A DNA stretch of 64,000 bases from Jejuia algarum (GCA_947495775.1 CANMAQ010000005.1:124001-188000), one strand, 5' to 3'. Positions 1 through 8,409 are shown, counted from the stretch's first letter. Program-made: numbers and translations. The notes: generated by a model not told the origin, from the letters alone.

Positions 1-414
1 GTCTTTAATTTCTTTTGTGTACGCTGTAGATTTATTGTTTTTAGGATTCTTTTTCAGCCAATGGACCAGTGTGTCTTTGGATTTCACAGGTGCTTGTTTT
101 ACCAATGCCCAGTAGGTTTTTTGAATGTCTTTGGTTAAAAACAATTTATTTAATCTGGGAAGCATTTTACTGGTTTTAGCAAAAAGTACAATGCCAGTTG
201 TTGGTCGGTCTAGCCGATGTACAGTACCCAAATAAACATTACCAGGTTTGTTGTATTTGTCTTTAATATATTGTTTTACAATAGTATTTAAAGGGGTGTC
301 TCCTGTTTTGTCGCCCTGTACAATATCGCCTGCACGTTTATTTACAGCGATAATATGGTTGTCTTCGTAAAGTACGAGTAGATTATGTTTGCTAGAACGT
401 ATTTTTTCTGCCAC
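1..414 (-). CDS. RluA-family RNA pseudouridine synthase, 3' end cut by window edge
   Basis: Converts specific uridines in rRNA or tRNA to pseudouridine. Only the first 138 codons are in the window. The translation from a GTG at 414 begins MAEKIRSSKH and carries the family signature HRLDRPTTG at residues 66-74, in which Asp69 is the expected catalytic residue. An upstream S4 domain is absent, so this is the short RluA form. The GTG start is inferred because it is directly followed by a family-typical N-terminus (NLLVLYEDNHIIAVNK) and no in-frame ATG suits. It lies 72 bp downstream of panB on the same strand and may be cotranscribed with it. Which uridine is modified cannot be told. Confidence 0.9.
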   Translation of the reverse strand, partial: MAEKIRSSKHNLLVLYEDNHIIAVNKRAGDIVQGDKTGDTPLNTIVKQYIKDKYNKPGNVYLGTVHRLDRPTTGIVLFAKTSKMLPRLNKLFLTKDIQKTYWALVKQAPVKSKDTLVHWLKKNPKNNKSTAYTKEIKD

Positions 415-486
415 AGCGCACTGTTATTTTAAATTAAATTAAGCTTCAGGATGCGTAGGTATTATAAATTTACCATCGACCATCAA

Positions 487-1305
487 CTAATACTGCTCAT
501 TATCATTAGGGAAATCTAACGACTTTACATCTCCAACATATTGAGAAATGGCAGAAGTCATCTCTTCGTAAAGGTTAAGGTAACGTCTTAAAAATCTAGG
601 GTTAAATTCGTGTGTCATACCAATCATATCATGAAGTACAAGTACTTGGCCATCTACATCGCCTCCAGCACCTATACCTATAATAGGAATACGAACACTA
701 TCTGCAACTTGTTTCGCTAATTTTGCAGGTATTTTTTCTAATACAATTGCAAAGCAGCCCACTTTCTCTAACATTTTGGCATCTTCAATAAGTTGTTTGG
801 CTTCTTGTTCTTCTTTAGCACGAACGGTATAGGTACCAAACTTATAGATGGATTGTGGGGTAAGTCCTAAATGCCCCATAACAGGAATACCTGCATTGAT
901 AATGCGTTTTATAGAATCTTTAATTTCTTTACCACCTTCTAACTTTACAGAGTGCGCACCACTTTCTTTCATAATGCGAATCGCAGAACGCAATGCTTCT
1001 TTGGGGTCACTTTGATAGCTACCAAAAGGTAAATCTACAACCACCAATGCTCTGTATACAGCTCTTATAACAGAAGAGGCATGGTATATCATTTGGTCTA
1101 GAGTAATAGGAAGTGTCGTTTCATGACCCGCCATAACATTACTAGCAGAATCACCTACGAGAATGACATCTACACCAGCGCCATCTACTATTTTAGCCAT
1201 GGTATAATCGTAAGCTGTGAGCATAGATATTTTTTCGCCTGTGGCTTTCATATCAACTAATGATTTCACAGTGACGCGCTTATACTCTTTTTTGGCTGTA
1301 GACAT
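487..1305 (-). CDS. panB: 3-methyl-2-oxobutanoate hydroxymethyltransferase (PanB)
   Basis: First committed step of pantothenate synthesis: transfers a hydroxymethyl group from 5,10-methylenetetrahydrofolate to alpha-ketoisovalerate, giving ketopantoate. The 272 residues match the usual PanB length. Visible family features are the TAYDYTMAKIVDGAGVD start of the TIM barrel, the LVGDSASNVMAGH metal-binding loop, the VKLEGG strand, GHLGLTPQS, and the IPIIGIGAGG segment near the C-terminus. Catalysis is cytosolic. It precedes the RluA-type gene on the minus strand. About 800 bp of non-coding DNA lie upstream, so it probably has its own promoter there. Coenzyme A synthesis continues in this window with coaBC and coaE, though at a distance. 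Confidence 0.97.
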   Translation of the reverse strand: MSTAKKEYKRVTVKSLVDMKATGEKISMLTAYDYTMAKIVDGAGVDVILVGDSASNVMAGHETTLPITLDQMIYHASSVIRAVYRALVVVDLPFGSYQSDPKEALRSAIRIMKESGAHSVKLEGGKEIKDSIKRIINAGIPVMGHLGLTPQSIYKFGTYTVRAKEEQEAKQLIEDAKMLEKVGCFAIVLEKIPAKLAKQVADSVRIPIIGIGAGGDVDGQVLVLHDMIGMTHEFNPRFLRRYLNLYEEMTSAISQYVGDVKSLDFPNDNEQY

Positions 1306-2102
1306 GATGGTAGTTCTTTTTAAGATTGTCTGTAAAAGTACTAAATAATGAAGATATGGGACAATTTTTATTTTCCATAACTGAAAAGCAGGTTAAGTTC
1401 CTGTAAAGAGAAGGGCGTAAGGAACGCTTAGAATAATTAGGGGATAGGTATTGTATTATACTATTAAATAAATTGTGATACAAGGTTAGAATAGGAGATA
1501 TGACTATAGCTTACTATTTTATAATATGCTGTTTTCTAGTTGAATTGTTTTTTGGGTATTGATAGTTGTTCTAGGTAAGTGTTTTGTTTTTTAATACGTA
1601 TTATCTTATGTTTTTGTAATCTGTTTTTTTTAGGTTTTCAAGTGGTATTTTATAGGATATTTTAAGTAGTGTTTTTTTACCTAAAACTATAAATTGCGAA
1701 TCTTAAGATGTTAATTTATGTTAGCTAGCTAACATAAATTAAGAGGCTGTCTAGTGTAATGAGACCTCCCAAATGTTAAAATTTTGTTTTTTTTATTTAA
1801 AAAAAAGAGCTGTTAAGGCTTTGTTTAGTTGGTGTTTAGTAGAATTTAGGTGTGAGAACTCATATTTTTAAATCTATTTTTTTGTAAGAACTAAAATTAA
1901 GCTACAACTAAGGATGTGTAAGTAATGTAGATTTGAAATTCTTTAAAACTTAATTATTACACACCGATAGTTTTGGCCAAAACAAGGTAAAATAAGATAA
2001 CAGTTGAAAATTATAATTTTTGAATGCAGATAGAGATCATGCTTTAACATTCAAGAATAAACGAAATCAAAATTAAAATAAACCTTAAAAAAACAATCAC
2101 TA
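1306..2102. other. 797-bp intergenic region, no gene seen
   Basis: Non-coding stretch between the divergent panB and the lipoprotein gene at 2103. The plus strand is strikingly T-rich from about 1500 to 1690. It holds a perfect 32-bp palindrome (listed separately) followed at once by an imperfect hairpin at 1743-1768 with arms GAGG-TCT and AGA-CCTC. I found no readable protein remnant or RNA gene. The last 200 bp should contain the promoter of the lipoprotein gene, but no clean TAnnTTTG box was found. Confidence 0.6.
1711..1742. repeat. Perfect 32-bp palindrome
   Basis: The 16 bases from 1711 (TTAATTTATGTTAGCT) are followed without spacer by their exact reverse complement to 1742, centred on AGCT. 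As DNA it could bind a dimeric regulator; as RNA it could only form a stem with a strained loop. It lies about 400 bp from either flanking start codon, so neither gene is an obvious target. It could also be a trace of a mobile element end or recombination site. Function unknown. Confidence 0.85.
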
Positions 2103-3431
2103 ATGAAAAATTTCAGAACAAGTGTTTTATCACTTATAATCTTAGGAGGACTTGCAGTATCTTGTAATGACGACGATGATAACACTGCACCAGTAATAGA
2201 AGAGCCAATAGAAAGCCCTTCAGCATCAGAATTGCTTTTAAATAGTATTACTGCAGATGGTGGAATTCCATATAATGTTAATAACCCAGCGCTTTCATTT
2301 ACAGAAGCACAAAATGTATTTTTACCAAGTGTATTAGGGATTGATTTTAGAATAGACAGAGATGAAGTACCAGAGGGGCCAACAGCACGATTCCCTATGT
2401 TTCAAGGTTGGGAAACATTACCTGATGGATCAAGACGCGAAGGGTATTATGTGATTACAGAAGCATCCGATGCTAATTTAGCACGAGAATTAGGAGTTAT
2501 ATTTTCTCCAAGAATGGCAAATTCAATAGGTTCAGGTGGTGAGCAGTCGTCACAATGGACAGAAGATGGCAGACTTATATTTGAAGGTTCTGTTGATTTT
2601 TCACCAAAACGTTCACTTGTGGCAGGAGGTGCATCAGAAGATGGTTTCCTGTTAGGATTCCCTCCAGCACAAGCTAATCCAGGTGCTATAGCAGACGAAA
2701 ACTGGTCTTCTTATGTAGTATTACCAGATTCTGAGATTGTAATTAATGCACAATTAGTAGCAAACAGCACAGGAATACACGATAGAATTCCACATCCAGA
2801 CGGTAATGGCCCAGCGCAAGAGGATGATTTAAACAATCCAAATTTAGCTGCAGATCAAGCTTCTGTTGTGATGCAACTTTTAGACGGATGGCATGCAGGA
2901 AGACCTTATTACTTCCACATTGTTACAGATACATCAGATCCAGGACCAGCAACTATAGAATTAGGAGTATATGCACCACGATTAAACAGTTTACCTACAT
3001 TTGGTGTGTTTCCAGGAGGATCTATGCTTCCTTTTAGCCCAACAGCAAACGGAAGAACAACAGATACAGACGGTCTAGGGGTACAAGGTTTAAATACAGC
3101 ATCTTTAAGTGACAGACAAGTACAGGATCCTACAAATACATTTCCAATTGATCCTTCAGATTCAAGATATGCTCCAATGTGGGATGCACATGTTACTGAG
3201 TTTACAGTACCAGAATCTGAACGTCCTATCTTAACAAGTTTTGGTCAAGTAAACGAACTTTTAGCAGACGGTACATTAATTCCTTTTAGAGGTAATGGTA
3301 ACCCAGCACCGTTAGAGAATTCTTTATCAAGTCTTTTAACAGCAACAAGAGCAATTATTAACTGTCCTGTAATTACACAACCAAGCAGTAGCGTAATTGG
3401 AACGCAGATTGGATTGCCAAGAAATCAATAA
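2103..3431 (+). CDS. Putative surface-exposed lipoprotein, function unknown
   Basis: 442 residues. The N-terminus is a lipoprotein signal peptide: basic MKNFR, a hydrophobic run, then the lipobox AVSC with Cys21 as the expected lipidated residue. The acidic stretch NDDDDN right after the cysteine resembles surface-export signals described for Bacteroidota lipoproteins, so the protein is likely on the outer-membrane surface. The mature part is rich in Pro, Gly, Asp and aromatic residues, without membrane segments, and looks beta-rich (for example DGWHAGRPYYFHIVTDTSD near the middle). I do not recognise a catalytic motif. It is a single-gene unit with a strong terminator behind it. Substrate or role unknown. 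Confidence 0.85.
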   Translation: MKNFRTSVLSLIILGGLAVSCNDDDDNTAPVIEEPIESPSASELLLNSITADGGIPYNVNNPALSFTEAQNVFLPSVLGIDFRIDRDEVPEGPTARFPMFQGWETLPDGSRREGYYVITEASDANLARELGVIFSPRMANSIGSGGEQSSQWTEDGRLIFEGSVDFSPKRSLVAGGASEDGFLLGFPPAQANPGAIADENWSSYVVLPDSEIVINAQLVANSTGIHDRIPHPDGNGPAQEDDLNNPNLAADQASVVMQLLDGWHAGRPYYFHIVTDTSDPGPATIELGVYAPRLNSLPTFGVFPGGSMLPFSPTANGRTTDTDGLGVQGLNTASLSDRQVQDPTNTFPIDPSDSRYAPMWDAHVTEFTVPESERPILTSFGQVNELLADGTLIPFRGNGNPAPLENSLSSLLTATRAIINCPVITQPSSSVIGTQIGLPRNQ

Positions 3432-3470
3432 TAGAAGATCTATTATATAAAAGCAAATTAAAAAACTACA

Positions 3471-3502
3471 AAACCATCGGCTTGACTATCGATGGTTTTT
3501 TT
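3471..3502 (+). terminator. Rho-independent terminator of the lipoprotein gene
   Basis: Stem AAACCATCG / CGATGGTTT (3471-3479 and 3490-3498) with a 10-base loop, followed by a T run. It lies 40 bp behind the stop codon of the lipoprotein gene. Confidence 0.9.
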
Positions 3503-3676
3503 ATGCTTTAAAATGAACGCGCAACAGAAAAATAACCGGATGATTTGAGTTAAATTCAAGAGTCTTTAAAGTGCTGTCTCTGTCCTTGTTTATAATTTAG
3601 TTTTTTAAATGTATTGTATCCCCATTTCTTTATGTAGTTTTGGAGTGTTTTTAAATTTTAATTGCATTTATAAATT

Positions 3677-4480
3677 ATGTCTAAAGTTGTTTTAATTACA
3701 GGAGGTTCTTCGGGAATAGGAAAATCTATAGGAATCTATTTGCAAGACAAAGGATACAAAGTCTATGGCACCAGCCGTAACCCAGAGCGTTACCCAGAAA
3801 CACCATTGCCACTTATTACACTAGATGTAAAAGACGCTGCTACCATAACAAAAGCGGTTAGCACTGTTATTGCTAAAGCAGGACGCTTAGATATCCTTAT
3901 AAATAATGCAGGTGCAGGGATTACAGGACCTTTAGAGGAAATACCAGAAGCAGAAATTAAAGCTAATTTCGAGATTAATCTGTTTGGCCCTATACAAATG
4001 ATAAAAGCAGTACTGCCACAAATGCGAGAGCAAAAATCAGGGCTTATTATAAATGTGACTTCTATAGCAGGTTATATGGGGTTACCGTATCGCGGTATTT
4101 ACAGTGCTAGTAAAGGCGCTTTAGAACTGATTACCGAAGCATTTCGTATGGAAATTAAGGCCTTTGGTGTTGAAATGACCAATGTTGCTCCAGGCGATTT
4201 TGCGACGAATATCGCAGCAGGACGATACCATGCCCCCTTAAAAGAAGACTCGCCTTATAAGGTACCTTATGGCAAAACTTTAGAGTTAATGGATGCACAT
4301 GTCGATTCTGGAAGCGACCCCGAACTTATGGGAAAAGCGGTGTATAAAATTATAACAACAGCCCAGCCTAAAGGACATTATAAAGTAGGAGCGTTTATGC
4401 AGAAGTTCTCTATTGTATTAAAGCGTATTTTACCCGATAAAATGTATGAGAATTTATTAATGAAGCATTACGAATTGTAA
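3677..4480 (+). CDS. Short-chain dehydrogenase/reductase (classical SDR)
   Basis: NAD(P)-dependent oxidoreductase with a Rossmann fold, 267 residues, the normal length for classical SDRs. Diagnostic motifs are TGGSSGIG (nucleotide-binding loop, residues 8-15), NNAG after the fourth strand, the catalytic serine in INVTS, and YSASK with the catalytic Tyr and Lys. After the second strand the sequence is GTSRNPERY; the Arg suggests NADP(H) preference, an inference. The C-terminal tail is basic and hydrophobic (AFMQKFSIVLKRILPDKMYE), as in SDRs acting on lipid-like substrates, but the substrate cannot be assigned. Monocistronic, with 245 bp upstream and the RNA-like element downstream. Confidence 0.92.
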   Translation: MSKVVLITGGSSGIGKSIGIYLQDKGYKVYGTSRNPERYPETPLPLITLDVKDAATITKAVSTVIAKAGRLDILINNAGAGITGPLEEIPEAEIKANFEINLFGPIQMIKAVLPQMREQKSGLIINVTSIAGYMGLPYRGIYSASKGALELITEAFRMEIKAFGVEMTNVAPGDFATNIAAGRYHAPLKEDSPYKVPYGKTLELMDAHVDSGSDPELMGKAVYKIITTAQPKGHYKVGAFMQKFSIVLKRILPDKMYENLLMKHYEL

Positions 4481-4827
4481 GGTATAAATTGCAACGGTCT
4501 ATAAATACCTTTGTTATCTTTTGAAGTAAGCATGGTGAAATAAGATACGTTTTCAAATGATAGCGAAAACTTTAAGCAATTTTTTTAGTAGATTTTACCC
4601 AAACGTAAGTGTTAACAGCTATAATATTGTAAATTCGCTGCGTTAGGGATAGCAGCGGCATCCTTTTTTGTCATTCGAAAGCATCTTATTGGTTTAAAAG
4701 TATTACTAGTATTTGTTTTAAGAACTAAAAAAAGAGACGACCATTACAAAAAAGATATAGCGAATAGCCCGACCCATAGGGAAACGCCCTATACAACATA
4801 AGAAGTGAAACTATAATTATATATACA
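4481..4827. other. 347-bp intergenic region carrying an RNA-like element
   Basis: Spacer between the SDR gene and the aldolase gene. Positions 4642-4795 hold the structured Flavo-1-like element listed separately. A promoter-like TACCTTTG occurs near 4505-4512, shortly before it. No protein-coding sequence was found. Confidence 0.6.
4642..4795 (+). ncRNA. Structured RNA candidate resembling the Flavo-1 motif
   Basis: Two conserved-looking blocks flank a variable middle: AGGGATAGCAGCGGCATCC followed by a T run (4645-4669), and a complementary A run leading into AGATATAGCGAATAGCCCGA and GGGAAACGCCC (4748-4789). The segment ending TTTTTTGT at 4671 pairs with ACAAAAAA at 4746-4753 to form a long stem closing the variable part. 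From memory, this pair of blocks recurs between genes of many Flavobacteriaceae and matches the Flavo-1 RNA motif, whose function is unknown. The strand is inferred from that resemblance. It could be an independent small RNA or part of the leader of the aldolase gene that begins 33 bp later. Confidence 0.55.
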
Positions 4828-5481
4828 ATGAAATTTTTTATTGATACTGCAAATTTAGACCAAATTAAAGAGGCCCAAGATATGGGAGTTTTAGACGGTG
4901 TAACTACAAATCCATCGTTAATGGCTAAAGAAGGCATTACGGGACATGATAATATTATGAAGCATTATCTAGATATTTGTAATATCGTAGATGGTGATGT
5001 GAGTGCAGAGGTGATTTCTACAGATGTAGAAGGCATGATTAAGGAAGGTGAGGCATTAGCAGCGTTGCATGAGCAAATTGTTGTAAAATTACCAATGATT
5101 AAAGATGGTATTAAAGCTTGTAAGTATTTTTCTAGTAAAGGCATTAAAACTAATGTAACACTTGTATTTTCTGCAGGACAAGCATTATTAGCTGCTAAAG
5201 CTGGAGCGACGTATGTGTCTCCATTTTTAGGACGTTTAGATGATATCTCTACAGATGGTTTAAACCTTATCGCAGAAATTCGTCAAATTTATGACAACTA
5301 CGGTTTTGGAACACAAATCTTATCGGCATCTGTGCGTCACACCATGCACGTGATTGATTGTGCTAAAATAGGTTCGGATGTTATGACAGGGCCTTTAAGC
5401 TCTATAGAAGGCTTATTAAAGCATCCTTTAACAGATATCGGTTTGGCTAAATTCTTAGAAGATTACAAAAAAGGAAACTAA
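4828..5481 (+). CDS. fsa: Fructose-6-phosphate aldolase / short transaldolase (MipB/TalC family)
   Basis: 217 residues, the length of the small TalC/MipB class, which acts either as transaldolase in the pentose phosphate pathway or as fructose-6-phosphate aldolase. The opening MKFFIDTANLDQIKEA, the TTNPSLMAKEG phosphate-site region, Schiff-base Lys87 in VVKLP, and SPFLGRLDD are all typical. In Bacteroidota this class usually serves as the transaldolase, but sequence reading alone does not separate the two activities. It is monocistronic, preceded by the RNA-like element and closed by a strong terminator. Cytosolic. Confidence 0.93.
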   Translation: MKFFIDTANLDQIKEAQDMGVLDGVTTNPSLMAKEGITGHDNIMKHYLDICNIVDGDVSAEVISTDVEGMIKEGEALAALHEQIVVKLPMIKDGIKACKYFSSKGIKTNVTLVFSAGQALLAAKAGATYVSPFLGRLDDISTDGLNLIAEIRQIYDNYGFGTQILSASVRHTMHVIDCAKIGSDVMTGPLSSIEGLLKHPLTDIGLAKFLEDYKKGN

Positions 5482-5505
5482 TTTTTGTAAACAGACCTTA
5501 TTAAA

Positions 5506-5542
5506 AAAAGCGCCACTATTGTTTTAATAGTGGCGCTTTTTT
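5506..5542 (+). terminator. Rho-independent terminator, possibly bidirectional
   Basis: A perfect 15-bp stem (5506-5520 with 5526-5540, core AGCGCCACTATT) and a GTTTT loop. It ends in a T run on the plus strand and is preceded by an A run, so it could also stop the minus-strand gene at 5575-6192 that converges on it. Confidence 0.93.
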
Positions 5543-5574
5543 AGATTTATAACACAGTGTATAAATCAGTCTCT

Positions 5575-6192
5575 TTATTTTTTCTGTTTGTTAATCTCAT
5601 CTTGCAGTTGGCGTCTTACTTTCTGCTCACGCTCTAAAGCTGTCTTTCTGTGCTCTTCGAATTCCTCTTCAATTTCAGACAGGTTTTGCTTCGCACGTTT
5701 TGTAATGGTATTACTGTTTTTAAATTTATAAATAAAGAACAGTAAGAAAACAAGTAAACCTCCAATAATACTCCACATTAAAGTATTGTAGCCACCTTTG
5801 CTCATAGGGATACCAAATAAAGACATACTGTCTTTTTCTAAATTGGTACTATCTAAATCACTTTGTGTTGTAGAGAGACTTGCCTTTAATTGCGAAATCT
5901 CATCGGCTTGCGTTTTTACAACAGTTTGTGTTTTATGCAAATCTTTACGAATTTTAATAAGAGAATCGTTGACATGCTTTCTAAGTGTAAATAACCATCC
6001 TGTTTTTACAGCTTCGTACGGCGCACCATTAGTTCCTTTAAAATTACCAGATTTTCTTATGAGGTATTCAAATTGGCTGTCTATAGTGCCACTGTTTAAG
6101 GATAAGGTTTCTTGAGCTGGAGTAGCTTGCGAAAAACATAGGTTTATAAATAGAGCAAATACTAGTGCAATACGATAATTAGAGGGATTCAT
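5575..6192 (-). CDS. Single-pass envelope protein with coiled coils, function unknown
   Basis: 205 residues. An N-terminal signal peptide (hydrophobic IALVFALFINLCFSQA) is followed by a helical periplasmic part with heptad-like repeats at about 75-120 (DEISQLKASLSTTQSDLD), one membrane segment at about 136-156 (LMWSIIGGLLVFLLFFIYKF), and a highly charged helical tail (EEEFEEHRKTALEREQKV). I know this type from other Flavobacteriaceae, where database labels such as tRNA (guanine-N1)-methyltransferase occur; nothing here supports an enzyme. A structural or sensing role in the envelope is possible. It is alone on the minus strand and converges on the aldolase gene. Confidence 0.8.
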   Translation of the reverse strand: MNPSNYRIALVFALFINLCFSQATPAQETLSLNSGTIDSQFEYLIRKSGNFKGTNGAPYEAVKTGWLFTLRKHVNDSLIKIRKDLHKTQTVVKTQADEISQLKASLSTTQSDLDSTNLEKDSMSLFGIPMSKGGYNTLMWSIIGGLLVFLLFFIYKFKNSNTITKRAKQNLSEIEEEFEEHRKTALEREQKVRRQLQDEINKQKK

Positions 6193-6421
6193 GTAATTGA
6201 ATTTAGAGATTTTTACTGCTAATGCGAATGTATAAAATTAAGTTTAAAAATTCGGTTAAAGACCATAAATAACCTTAGTTTTTATACCTATTAATAGCAC
6301 ATACGCAAAATGTTAAGTTTTGGATGTTTAAGAGTCAATTAAATAGAAAAATAAATATTTTAAAGCATAATGGAAACATGCCATTGCAAACAACCGTCCT
6401 TTTCACAAAAGAGCTTTAGAA

Positions 6422-6475
6422 CTAAAACCAGCGTTTTAAGCCAATATAAAATACGTTACCTCTATTTTTAATAAA
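6422..6475 (-). pseudogene. Possible outer-membrane beta-barrel C-terminus, remnant
   Basis: Between stops, the minus strand reads NRGNVFYIGLKRWF followed by a stop. An alternating final strand ending in a terminal Phe is how Bacteroidota outer-membrane barrels and TonB-dependent receptors end. Only about 17 codons are open, so this would be the last strand of a deleted gene. Such a short match can occur by chance. Confidence 0.3.
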
Positions 6476-6641
6476 TTATAAATTGAAAATCTTTGCTAAT
6501 GCTGGCAATACCCCTATAACTGAACTGTTTTTAATGAGCCGTCAAGGCTTTGAAAGCTTGCATACTGTAGTCGTGTACCAACTCAAACTAAAAAAATGAG
6601 AAAGGCGGACACGCCAATATAAAGAACACAAAATAAACTAG

Positions 6642-6746
6642 GAATTGTTTGCTTACATTCCTTATAACGAAACGACAACAGTAACGAATATAGAAGCGGT
6701 GAACTATGAAGAAAAAGTATTATCGATACTCCAAAAAGTAGTATAG
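6642..6746 (+). pseudogene. Possible C-terminal remnant of an unknown gene
   Basis: A 34-codon open stretch follows directly after an in-frame TAG and ends with TAG. Its translation (LFAYIPYNETTTVTNIEA, ending KVLSILQKVV) has a natural amino-acid mix for a protein tail. There is no start codon and no coding sequence in frame upstream. The parent family is not recognised. Confidence 0.25.
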
Positions 6747-6766
6747 TTAAAATTAGCACTACAAAA

Positions 6767-6788
6767 AAAGCCCTGAAAACAGGGCTTT
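6767..6788 (-). terminator. Rho-independent terminator of the HtrA protease gene
   Basis: Stem AAAGCCCTG / CAGGGCTTT with an AAAA loop. On the minus strand it is followed by a run of T residues, 21 bp after the protease stop codon. Confidence 0.92.
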
Positions 6789-6809
6789 AAATTTTTTTAT
6801 AAGAGGGTT

Positions 6810-8225
6810 TTATCTGAAATTGTAACGTTCTTTTTCGCCGTATTTATTAATAAGTTCAATACGTAGGGGTTCATTAGATGCTGCATTTTTTAAGATCTTC
6901 TGTACATCATCTACATTAGATACGTCAGTACCATTAATAGCCGTTACAATAGCACCCTTTTCAATGCCATTTTTTGCCCAATACTCTGCGTATTTAGGGT
7001 CAAGCTGTGAGATTTTAACACCACTTTTCGCTTTGTATTTTTTTAAATCTTTAGGACTAGCATTTTTAATTTGCCCTACAGTAGGAAGTACAGCAGTGAC
7101 ATTTCGTATCAATTTAACAGCAGCAGTTTTTACACTGCCATCTCTAGAGTACATTACATTTACAATATCACCAGGACCTTTAGTGCTTAAGTGGCCTTTT
7201 AAATCGGCAAATTTTAGAATCTTTACGTTATCAATTTCTTTAATAATATCACCTTCCTTAATACCTGCTTCTTCCGCACCAGAATCTTCTTCTACACTGC
7301 CAACATAAAAGCCTTGAGTATCATCGATATCAATTTTTTCGGCTGTTGCACTGTTTAAAGCAATACCAGACACGCCAAGAATCCCGTTTTGTACATTACC
7401 ATATTCTAAAATATCATTAACTACCTTTTTCGCAATATTACTAGGTACAGCAAACGAATACCCTACATAAGAACCTGTTTGCGAAGAAATCGCGGTGTTA
7501 ATACCTATAAGCTCTCCATTTGTGTTAACTAAAGCACCACCAGAGTTTCCTGGGTTTACAGCAGCATCTGTTTGAATAAAAGATTGAATGTTATTAGGGT
7601 TTCCCGATAAATCTCTAGCCTTGGCACTTATAATGCCAGCAGTTACTGTAGAAGTTAGATTAAAAGGGTTACCAACAGCAAGTACCCATTCGCCAATTTT
7701 AGCAGTGTCGGAATCTCCAAACGTCACCACAGGTAAATCTTCATCGGCCTCTATTTTTAAAAGCGCAATATCTGTTGTAGGATCTGTACCAATAATTTCG
7801 GCAGCATAGGTTTTGTTATTATTTAAGGTTACAGATAATTCTTGAGATTTATCCACAACATGATTGTTGGTAATAATGTAACCATCTGGGGTAATAATAA
7901 CGCCAGAGCCTGTCCCCAACTGAGCACGTTGTGGGCGTCTGCCTAAAAATAAATCTTCAAAGGTCATTTGTCCAGAACTTAACGTGATGTTTTTAACATG
8001 CACGACCGCATTTACCGTATTTTCGGCAGCTGTTGTAAAATCTGGAGTTTCGTAAGCTCTAGACGTTCCAGTGTTTGTTGTATTTGTATTAATTAAAGCA
8101 GGTTGCTTTGCAACGGTATCAACCACTAAAGGTTGTTCTTCTTTTTCTAAAATTAGCTTGTAGGCACCTAAAGTGAATATACCACCAATTGTAGAAGCCA
8201 ATACTAAGGTTAAAATCTTCTTCAT
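6810..8225 (-). CDS. htrA: Periplasmic serine protease, HtrA/DegQ family
   Basis: Envelope quality-control protease and chaperone that degrades misfolded periplasmic and outer-membrane proteins. The 471 residues comprise an N-terminal hydrophobic export or anchor segment (5-22), a trypsin-like domain (about 60-275) and two PDZ domains (about 280-370 and 385-470). The catalytic triad is visible: His122 in TNNHVV, Asp152 in TTDIALLK, and Ser228 in NPGNSGGAL. Length and two PDZ domains match the DegP/DegQ type rather than the one-PDZ DegS type. Monocistronic with its own terminator; an inverted repeat lies 49 bp upstream, between it and dapF. Confidence 0.96.
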   Translation of the reverse strand: MKKILTLVLASTIGGIFTLGAYKLILEKEEQPLVVDTVAKQPALINTNTTNTGTSRAYETPDFTTAAENTVNAVVHVKNITLSSGQMTFEDLFLGRRPQRAQLGTGSGVIITPDGYIITNNHVVDKSQELSVTLNNNKTYAAEIIGTDPTTDIALLKIEADEDLPVVTFGDSDTAKIGEWVLAVGNPFNLTSTVTAGIISAKARDLSGNPNNIQSFIQTDAAVNPGNSGGALVNTNGELIGINTAISSQTGSYVGYSFAVPSNIAKKVVNDILEYGNVQNGILGVSGIALNSATAEKIDIDDTQGFYVGSVEEDSGAEEAGIKEGDIIKEIDNVKILKFADLKGHLSTKGPGDIVNVMYSRDGSVKTAAVKLIRNVTAVLPTVGQIKNASPKDLKKYKAKSGVKISQLDPKYAEYWAKNGIEKGAIVTAINGTDVSNVDDVQKILKNAASNEPLRIELINKYGEKERYNFR

Positions 8226-8273
8226 AATGTTTCGTTTAAGATATGTATATCAACGGTTAAAATTAATTAATTA

Positions 8274-8290
8274 TTGAAGTGCTACTTCAA
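8274..8290. promoter_or_regulatory. Inverted repeat, candidate operator
   Basis: Arms TTGAAGT and ACTTCAA separated by GCT, in the divergent region between the htrA-type gene and dapF. The position would suit an operator for either gene. No regulator is identified. Confidence 0.35.
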
Positions 8291-8401
8291 CTTTAACGAC
8301 GATTTAACAGCAACACTAGGGTTTCCTTTTGTAGGTATACCGTTTCAAAATGCAAGCCGTTTCGGTATAGAATTGATGTCGGAATATTGCTTTACTATTT
8401 A

Positions 8402-8409
8402 TATCTTTG
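8402..8409 (+). promoter_or_regulatory. TAnnTTTG promoter box of dapF
   Basis: TATCTTTG matches the Bacteroidota -7 consensus exactly. It ends 10 bases before the ATG at 8420, implying a very short leader, and this supports 8420 over the upstream in-frame ATG at 8387, which would lie before the box. A -33 element at the right distance is not obvious. Confidence 0.55.

Larger units (their letters stand above)
6193..6809. other. 617-bp intergenic region with decayed coding fragments
   Basis: No intact gene. Two short readable pieces, listed separately, look like gene remnants: a minus-strand tail at 6422-6475 and a plus-strand tail at 6642-6746. The HtrA terminator occupies 6767-6788. The rest is AT-rich with stops in all frames. 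Confidence 0.5.

Noticed and set aside
1743..1768. GAGGCTGTCT motif as insertion-sequence end
   Set aside because: It recalls the ends of some insertion sequences, but no matching second end, target duplication or transposase remnant was found nearby.
7849..7857. Exact DnaA box TTATCCACA inside the HtrA gene (another at 27340-27348 in coaBC)
   Set aside because: Both are single, lie in coding sequence and are explained by the codons there; no cluster or AT-rich unwinding element accompanies them, so they do not mark an origin.
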